Source of the DNA: Bacteroidota bacterium
GTDB lineage: Bacteria > Bacteroidota > Bacteroidia > Flavobacteriales > Flavobacteriaceae
Direction: 5' to 3'
NCBI GenBank assembly: GCA_023393485.1
Contig: JAEWLD010000164.1
Span: forward strand, 1-10,274
Length of the DNA: 10,274 nt
Shown: piece by piece, positions 6,505-10,274 of the stretch
Layout: every line of letters starts with the position of its first letter
Numbering within the stretch: position 1 is the stretch's first letter
Made by a program: the position numbers and the translations under genes
Notes under the pieces: model-generated
What the model saw: only the letters and a program-made list of their open reading frames with translations
Databases searched by the model: none
Told to the model about the DNA's origin: nothing

Positions 6505-7096
6505 ATACCGCGGCGTTTCCGGTCTGGACTGCTCCGGCGCGTTTATAGGCAGCAATGATCACACCGCTTGGCGTGACTGTGGTCTCTGTCAATTCGAACG
6601 CTGTGGCTGCGCTGGAATCGTCAAACAATCTTTTGCCTTTCCCGAGAATGACCGGATGGATTTTCACCCGAAGCTCATCGACCAAACCGTGCTTTAGTAG
6701 CAAATGGATCAGTTCGCTGCTGCCCCAAACGTGGATGTCGCGGCCGGGTTCGTTTTTAAGGTTTTCGATTGCGGTGATATCATTGATGAAAATCGAGTGT
6801 TGCCAATCGGATTCGGTTCGGGTTTTTGAAAGCACGTACTTTGTGCCCTGGTTGATGCCGGGCCAAAAATCGCCGTGCTTCGGCCAGTAATTTTCCCAAA
6901 TCTCGAAGGTCTTCCTGCCTAAGAGATAATCGGCGGGCAGCAATTCTTTTTTGACGACTTCATTGTAGACGTTGTCTGTGAACGGTGCGACCCATCCGCC
7001 ATATTTAAATCCATTTTCGGGATCTTCGCCGGCGCCGCCCGGAGCTTGTATCACGCCGTCGAGGGTCATCATCGATAATACGGTTATTTTTCTCAT
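6503..7096 (-). CDS. RibD C-terminal / dihydrofolate-reductase-like family protein
   Basis: The protein has 197 residues from the ATG at 7096-7094. The frame is open further upstream, but MRKITVLSMMTLDGVIQAPGG is the standard N-terminus for this family, and the extra 53 codons look like non-coding leader. Features of the RibD_C / YyaP-YwjB type of DHFR fold (PF01872) are SMMTLDGV (8-15), the GGW segment (33-35), YLLGRKTFEIW (57-67) and, near the end, VWGSSELIHLLLKHGLVDEL (123-142) with HPVILGKGKRLF (147-158). These are probably small NADPH-dependent reductases; the substrate is generally unknown, and true folate or riboflavin roles are not supported here. It is a single gene, convergent with glmS and divergent from the TonB receptor. 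It is intact. Confidence 0.9.
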   Translation of the reverse strand: MRKITVLSMMTLDGVIQAPGGAGEDPENGFKYGGWVAPFTDNVYNEVVKKELLPADYLLGRKTFEIWENYWPKHGDFWPGINQGTKYVLSKTRTESDWQHSIFINDITAIENLKNEPGRDIHVWGSSELIHLLLKHGLVDELRVKIHPVILGKGKRLFDDSSAATAFELTETTVTPSGVIIAAYKRAGAVQTGNAAV

Positions 7097-7118
7097 GATA
7101 AATGTTTTATACAAAGTT

Positions 7119-7145
7119 CGACAGTTTTTATCCGATCCGACAGTT
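7119..7145. repeat. Direct repeat CGACAGTT x2, possible operator
   Basis: Exact 8-base copies at 7119-7126 and 7138-7145 start 19 bases apart, about two helical turns. A weaker third match, CGACAATC, lies at 7153-7160. The first copy touches the -7-like element of the reductase gene. This could be a repressor or activator site, or chance. Confidence 0.35.
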
Positions 7146-7380
7146 GCAAAGGCGACAATCCAGGTGGCATAATGCGAAAAATATCGACTCAGACAACCTT
7201 GTAAACCATTATTTAACAGTATGTTGAAAAAAAATCGTTTTTGCGTAAAAAGCAAATTTTATATGTATGCATAGTATTTTAATCAAAAGAGACCGCCAAG
7301 TGTTAATGAAAATTAAAAAAAATATAATATAATAAATATTTCACCGCATTTTTGATAATTCAATAAGCAACAGGTATTGA

Positions 7381-7411
7381 TTGGGACATTTTCATAAGTC
7401 GTTTTTATTTG
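7381..7411 (+). promoter_or_regulatory. Promoter of the TonB receptor gene
   Basis: TTG at 7381-7383 and TTTATTTG at 7404-7411 (7 of 8 to TAnnTTTG) are separated by 20 bases, near the usual Bacteroidota -33/-7 spacing. It would leave a leader of about 25-30 bases before the ATG at 7445. Inferred from consensus only. Confidence 0.5.
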
Positions 7412-7444
7412 TACATTGGCACGTACTAACTAAATCCTTACCCT

Positions 7445-8998
7445 ATGAAAGTGTACCTGCTTGCCATGCTGCTGTGCTGCGGCATCATTTCGGCGCAAGT
7501 TTCCGGAACCGTTAAAGACAAAACCGGGTTGCCTATTCCAGGAGCGAACATCAAAGTGGCCGGCGAGTCCACAGCAACGGTTTCCGATGAAAATGGAAGT
7601 TTCGCCATTGCCAAGCAACCGCCATTTTCGATTGAGGTTTCAAGTATCGGATACACGACGAAAACTGTCAACGTATCCGCAAATTCAGTCAATATTTTAC
7701 TCGAAGACGAAGAAACCAAACTCAATGAAATTGTAGTATCGGCTTCCAGAACACCCGAGCGCATACTCGAATCACCGGTAACAATCGAACGAATGAGCGC
7801 AGCCGATGTCAAAGCCACCTCGTCGCCAACGTTTTACGACGGGCTCGAGAACCTCAAGGAAGTACATTTCAATACCAGCAGTTTATCGTTCAAATCAATC
7901 AATACGCGCGGCTTTGCGACCGTGGCCAACACGCGTTTCATGCAATTGGTCGATGGCATGGACAACGCTTCGCCGGCGCTGAACTTTGTGCTTGGCAATC
8001 TGGTCGGGCTCAACGAGCTTGACGTGGCCAGCGTTGAATTGCTTCCGGGCGCTTCTTCGGCGCTGTACGGTGCGAATGCGTTCAACGGCATTTTGTTCAT
8101 GAACAGCAAAAGCCCGTTTACCAATCAAGGCCTTTCGACTTATTTCAAATACGGTCAGACCACGCAGGACGCGGCCGGAACCAATGATTACTATGATTTC
8201 GGTTTGCGGATGGCGAAAGCGTTCAGTCCGCATTTTGCCGGTAAAGCCAATTTCAATATCATCAGGGCGAAGGAATGGATTGCCGACGACTACCACAGTG
8301 TGACCGGCGGCGGCGATGACCGCGCACTCAATCAGAATTACGACGGTCTGAATATCTACGGTGACGAAGTGACTTTTTTCATTCCGAACGTCGGGCAAGT
8401 CAGCCGGACAGGTTATGCCGAGCGCTACCTCAATGACAATGACATTAAGAGCGCCAAGGCTGATTTTTCTGCACATTTCAAACCGTGGGCAAATGATTTT
8501 GAAATCATCGCGCAATATAAAGTTGGGTTTGGCAACACGATTTATCAGGGCGCGAACCGTTATGCGCTCAAGAACTTCCTGATGCAGCAAGGCCGCGTCG
8601 AGGTCAAGAACCGGAATTTCTTTTTCAGGGCTTATGTAACCGACGAAAGCGCAGGCGATTCTTATGACATGCGTTTTGCGGCCTGGAACATCAACCGACT
8701 TGCAAAAACGAATACGCAATGGTTTACCGATTACGGTACGGCCTACCAGCTTTCAAGCGCTTTGCTCGGTCTCGACGCCAACCAGGCGCAGGCATACGCG
8801 CGTAATTTCGCCGACAACAACATCGCGCCGGGCTTGCCGATCGCCCCAAGCGGCGGTGGCTTACCGCGTTTTCAACCTGGAACGCCCGAGTTCAATGCGG
8901 CGTTGAAACAGGTGACCGATGACCCGAATTTGGTCACCGGTGCAAAGTTTAAAGACCAGTCGCGGATTTATCATTCAGATATGAATTTCAATTTTTAA
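7445..8998 (+). CDS. TonB receptor, N-terminal open part: signal, CPD-like, plug and start of barrel
   Basis: Ordinary translation gives 517 residues. MKVYLLAMLLCCGIISAQ is a Sec signal peptide. VSGTVKDKTGLPIPGANIKV begins the carboxypeptidase-regulatory-like fold (PF13715). SINTRGFATVANTRFMQLVD and VELLPGASSALYGANAFNGI are plug-domain hallmarks (PF07715). The rest is alternating barrel strands up to HSDMNFNF. A truncated barrel of this kind would not insert properly in the outer membrane and would probably be degraded in the periplasm. Confidence 0.8.
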   Translation: MKVYLLAMLLCCGIISAQVSGTVKDKTGLPIPGANIKVAGESTATVSDENGSFAIAKQPPFSIEVSSIGYTTKTVNVSANSVNILLEDEETKLNEIVVSASRTPERILESPVTIERMSAADVKATSSPTFYDGLENLKEVHFNTSSLSFKSINTRGFATVANTRFMQLVDGMDNASPALNFVLGNLVGLNELDVASVELLPGASSALYGANAFNGILFMNSKSPFTNQGLSTYFKYGQTTQDAAGTNDYYDFGLRMAKAFSPHFAGKANFNIIRAKEWIADDYHSVTGGGDDRALNQNYDGLNIYGDEVTFFIPNVGQVSRTGYAERYLNDNDIKSAKADFSAHFKPWANDFEIIAQYKVGFGNTIYQGANRYALKNFLMQQGRVEVKNRNFFFRAYVTDESAGDSYDMRFAAWNINRLAKTNTQWFTDYGTAYQLSSALLGLDANQAQAYARNFADNNIAPGLPIAPSGGGLPRFQPGTPEFNAALKQVTDDPNLVTGAKFKDQSRIYHSDMNFNF

Positions 8999-9001
8999 TA
9001 A
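8996..9001 (+). other. Tandem in-frame ochre codons inside the TonB receptor barrel
   Basis: AAT TTC AAT TTT TAA TAA GTC ATC AAA TTC: the barrel strand resumes at once as VIKFAEIMVGGSARQYELN. Two substitutions could make this. So could one extra T in the 5-T run balanced by one lost A a few bases later, since TTT AAT AAA GTC would read F-N-K-V with no stop. Confidence 0.8.
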
Positions 9002-10195
9002 GTCATCAAATTCGCCGAGATCATGGTCGGCGGTTCTGCGAGACAGTATGAACTTAATTCGGAAGGAACCATTTTTACCGATACCGATGGCCCGATCCGC
9101 TATGAGGAATTTGGCATTTACACACAGCTCACCAAGAAATTTCTGGCTGAAGAGCGTTTGAAGTTCACCGGTTCGGTGCGTTATGACAAGGCAAAATTGT
9201 TCGATGGTTTCGTATCGCCGCGCGTTGCGCTTGTTTATTCGGCGGGCAAGGATAAAAACCACAATTTCCGCGCGTCTTACCAAACGGGTTTCCGCAACCC
9301 GACCACGCAAGATTTGTACATCGGGCTCGATCTTGGGCCTTTTGCATTGATCGGTTCGGCCCAGGACAACCTTGACAGATATGTTGAAACGCTTCCGGTC
9401 AGTCCGGCCGGACAATCGCAAGGACAACCTGCGCAGGTAACGCTTACCGGTAATGATGCATATCACAACTCTTATACTTTGCGTTCGGTTACGGCGTTCG
9501 GCGCATCGGGCAACCCAGCAGACCTTGAAGTCGCGCAAATCAGCCTGATCAAGCCCGAAAGAGTCCAGGCATTCGAGCTTGGTTACCGCACGGTGATGAA
9601 AGACGATTTCTCTGTGGACATCAGCGGTTATTATAACATTTACAACGACTTCAACAATTTCACGCGTGTGATTTCGCCGTATTACGGATTGGTCGGCTCG
9701 GCTGAATCTTTCCAGGCATTGGCCAACGGCGACCGCAGGGTTTACCAGGTTTATACGAATACCAAGTCGACGGTGACTTCAATGGGTTTTGGCGCAGGAG
9801 TTTCGAGAAAGGTCTACAAGGATTTTGAAGTCGGAGTCAATTACAACTACGCTGAATTCCATTTTGACCAGGACGAAGATCCCGATTTCGTTCCGGGTTT
9901 CAACACGCCAAAACACCGCATCAAAGGCTCGATCGGCAATCCAAAGGCATTTAAGAATTTTGGATTCAATGTCAATGTGCGTTGGAACAGCGAATACCTG
10001 TGGCAGTCATCTTTCGCTGAAGGAACCGTGCCTGAAAACACCGTTCTCGACGCGCAGATCAACTACGCGATCCCGTCATTGAAAACCGTATTGAAACTTG
10101 GCGGCACGAATCTTTTCGGCGAAGATTATACGCAGGTGATCGGCGCTGGCAAAATCGGCCACCAGTGGTTTGCATCGATTACCATTAACCCGTAA
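9002..10195 (+). CDS. TonB receptor, C-terminal barrel part after the stops
   Basis: There are 397 in-frame codons; the first ATG is at 9023 (MVGGSARQYELNSEGTIF). Clear TonB-receptor barrel features are YTQLTKKF, LKFTGSVRYDKAKLFDGFVS with PRVALVYS, ASYQTGFRNPTTQDLY, QAFELGYRTVMKDDFSVDIS, and the end KLGGTNLFGEDYTQVIGAGK. It has no signal peptide, so it could not reach the outer membrane alone, and no ribosome site is evident before 9023. Independent function is very unlikely. Confidence 0.7.
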   Translation, partial: VIKFAEIMVGGSARQYELNSEGTIFTDTDGPIRYEEFGIYTQLTKKFLAEERLKFTGSVRYDKAKLFDGFVSPRVALVYSAGKDKNHNFRASYQTGFRNPTTQDLYIGLDLGPFALIGSAQDNLDRYVETLPVSPAGQSQGQPAQVTLTGNDAYHNSYTLRSVTAFGASGNPADLEVAQISLIKPERVQAFELGYRTVMKDDFSVDISGYYNIYNDFNNFTRVISPYYGLVGSAESFQALANGDRRVYQVYTNTKSTVTSMGFGAGVSRKVYKDFEVGVNYNYAEFHFDQDEDPDFVPGFNTPKHRIKGSIGNPKAFKNFGFNVNVRWNSEYLWQSSFAEGTVPENTVLDAQINYAIPSLKTVLKLGGTNLFGEDYTQVIGAGKIGHQWFASITINP

Positions 10196-10206
10196 AATAA
10201 AGAACC

Positions 10207-10274
10207 ATGATAAAGAATTTCAAATGGCTGCTTTTACTTTCGCTGACAATTGCGGCGTGCAGCAGCGACGATGA
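10207..10274 (+). CDS. Lipoprotein, N-terminal 22 codons only (cut by window edge)
   Basis: The visible start is MIKNFKWLLLLSLTIAAC followed by SSDD. It has a positive N-region, a hydrophobic core and a lipobox IAAC with Cys18 as the lipidation site. The Ser/Asp-rich residues right after Cys resemble the lipoprotein export signal known in Bacteroidota that sends lipoproteins to the cell surface. It starts 11 bases after the TonB receptor stop, so it is probably in the same operon and may be a surface partner of the receptor. From memory, flavobacterial receptors of this kind can be followed by an SGNH/GDSL-type hydrolase lipoprotein, but nothing visible here proves that. Confidence 0.8.
   Translation, partial: MIKNFKWLLLLSLTIAACSSDD

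Larger units (their letters stand above)
7097..7444. promoter_or_regulatory. 348-base AT-rich divergent intergenic region
   Basis: It lies between the reductase gene (minus) and the TonB receptor gene (plus). The reductase side has a -7-like element (minus GAACTTTG, 7112-7119, 7 of 8 to consensus) and two direct copies of CGACAGTT at 7119-7126 and 7138-7145. The centre (about 7200-7370) is very AT-rich with A and T runs, and carries the 8-base palindrome TATGCATA at 7266-7273. The right end has the receptor promoter. I see no gene, tRNA or clear riboswitch in it. Confidence 0.6.
7445..10195 (+). pseudogene. TonB-dependent outer-membrane receptor, interrupted by two consecutive TAA codons
   Basis: The whole frame spans 917 codons: 517 sense codons, TAA TAA, 397 sense codons and the final TAA. 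TonB-dependent receptors import a scarce ligand (metal chelate, vitamin, glycan or other) through a plugged outer-membrane barrel. The domain order is signal peptide (1-17 or 18), carboxypeptidase-regulatory-like domain (about 19-90), TonB-box-like LNEIVVSASRTPERI, plug domain (about 105-225), then barrel to the C-terminus GHQWFASITINP. It is not of SusC type: no SusD gene follows, and its length of about 914 residues and its box differ. The ligand is unknown. Both barrel halves are well conserved and in one frame, which suggests a recent lesion or a sequence error. A lipoprotein gene starts 11 bases after the end. Confidence 0.85.

Noticed and set aside
7097..7255. 53-codon N-terminal extension of the reductase gene (start at 7255)
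   Set aside because: The extension has no resemblance to the family, which begins at MRKITVLSMM, and it covers the promoter-like element and direct repeats.
7200..7370. Possible small RNA or riboswitch in the AT-rich region before the TonB receptor
   Set aside because: Only A/T runs and a short palindrome are visible; no stable paired structure or known riboswitch core could be recognised.
7895..8719. Long minus-strand open frame (274 codons) inside the TonB receptor
   Set aside because: Antisense to conserved plug and barrel sequence, with no family features, and Arg/Ile/Val-rich in the way shadow frames are.
2041..10195. Alternative genetic code with TAA read as an amino acid
   Set aside because: panC, panD, DUF4270, glmS, the reductase and the receptor itself all end naturally at TAA at the expected family length.

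Overview
The window looks like a chromosomal segment of a Bacteroidota bacterium, most likely Flavobacteriaceae and Flavobacterium-like. The evidence is the gene order (panC/panD and a flippase-like membrane gene facing a short glgA-like gene, a DUF4270 lipoprotein and glmS), TAnnTTTG promoter elements, TAA as the terminal stop of every gene whose end is visible, a Bacteroidota-style TonB receptor with an N-terminal carboxypeptidase-regulatory-like domain, and a lipoprotein with a Ser-Ser-Asp-Asp start. The base composition looks richer in GC than most Flavobacterium, judged by eye and not counted.

Left block, minus strand (1-1935): panC, then panD, then a GTG-started UPF0104/LPG-synthase-TM-family membrane protein that runs off the left edge. 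PanC and PanD act in pantothenate (coenzyme A precursor) synthesis. The 220-base gap between them is filled by degenerate 7-base and 8-base tandem repeats plus a perfect palindrome. panD has its own promoter-like element almost touching the ATG.

Middle block, plus strand (2041-6467): a divergent promoter region leads into a tightly packed apparent operon of a short glycogen-synthase-like gene, a DUF4270 lipoprotein and glmS (glucosamine-6-phosphate synthase, the entry to amino-sugar and cell-wall precursors). The glycogen-synthase-like gene has an in-frame TAA at codon 130, although the same frame continues with conserved sequence to its natural end. A hairpin with a T run lies between glmS and a convergent RibD/DHFR-like reductase gene (6503-7096, minus).

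Right block, plus strand (7445-10274): after a 348-base AT-rich intergenic region comes a TonB-dependent receptor whose frame is broken by two consecutive TAA codons (8996-9001). Its barrel continues in the same frame to 10195. The first 22 codons of a lipoprotein gene follow at 10207.

Nothing here resembles a defence system, prophage, insertion sequence, CRISPR array or RNA gene. The most notable features are the two genes interrupted by ochre codons with otherwise preserved frames (recent decay, sequence error or, least likely, recoding), the repeat-filled panC-panD gap, and the glgA-like protein that lacks the parts needed for glycogen synthase catalysis.
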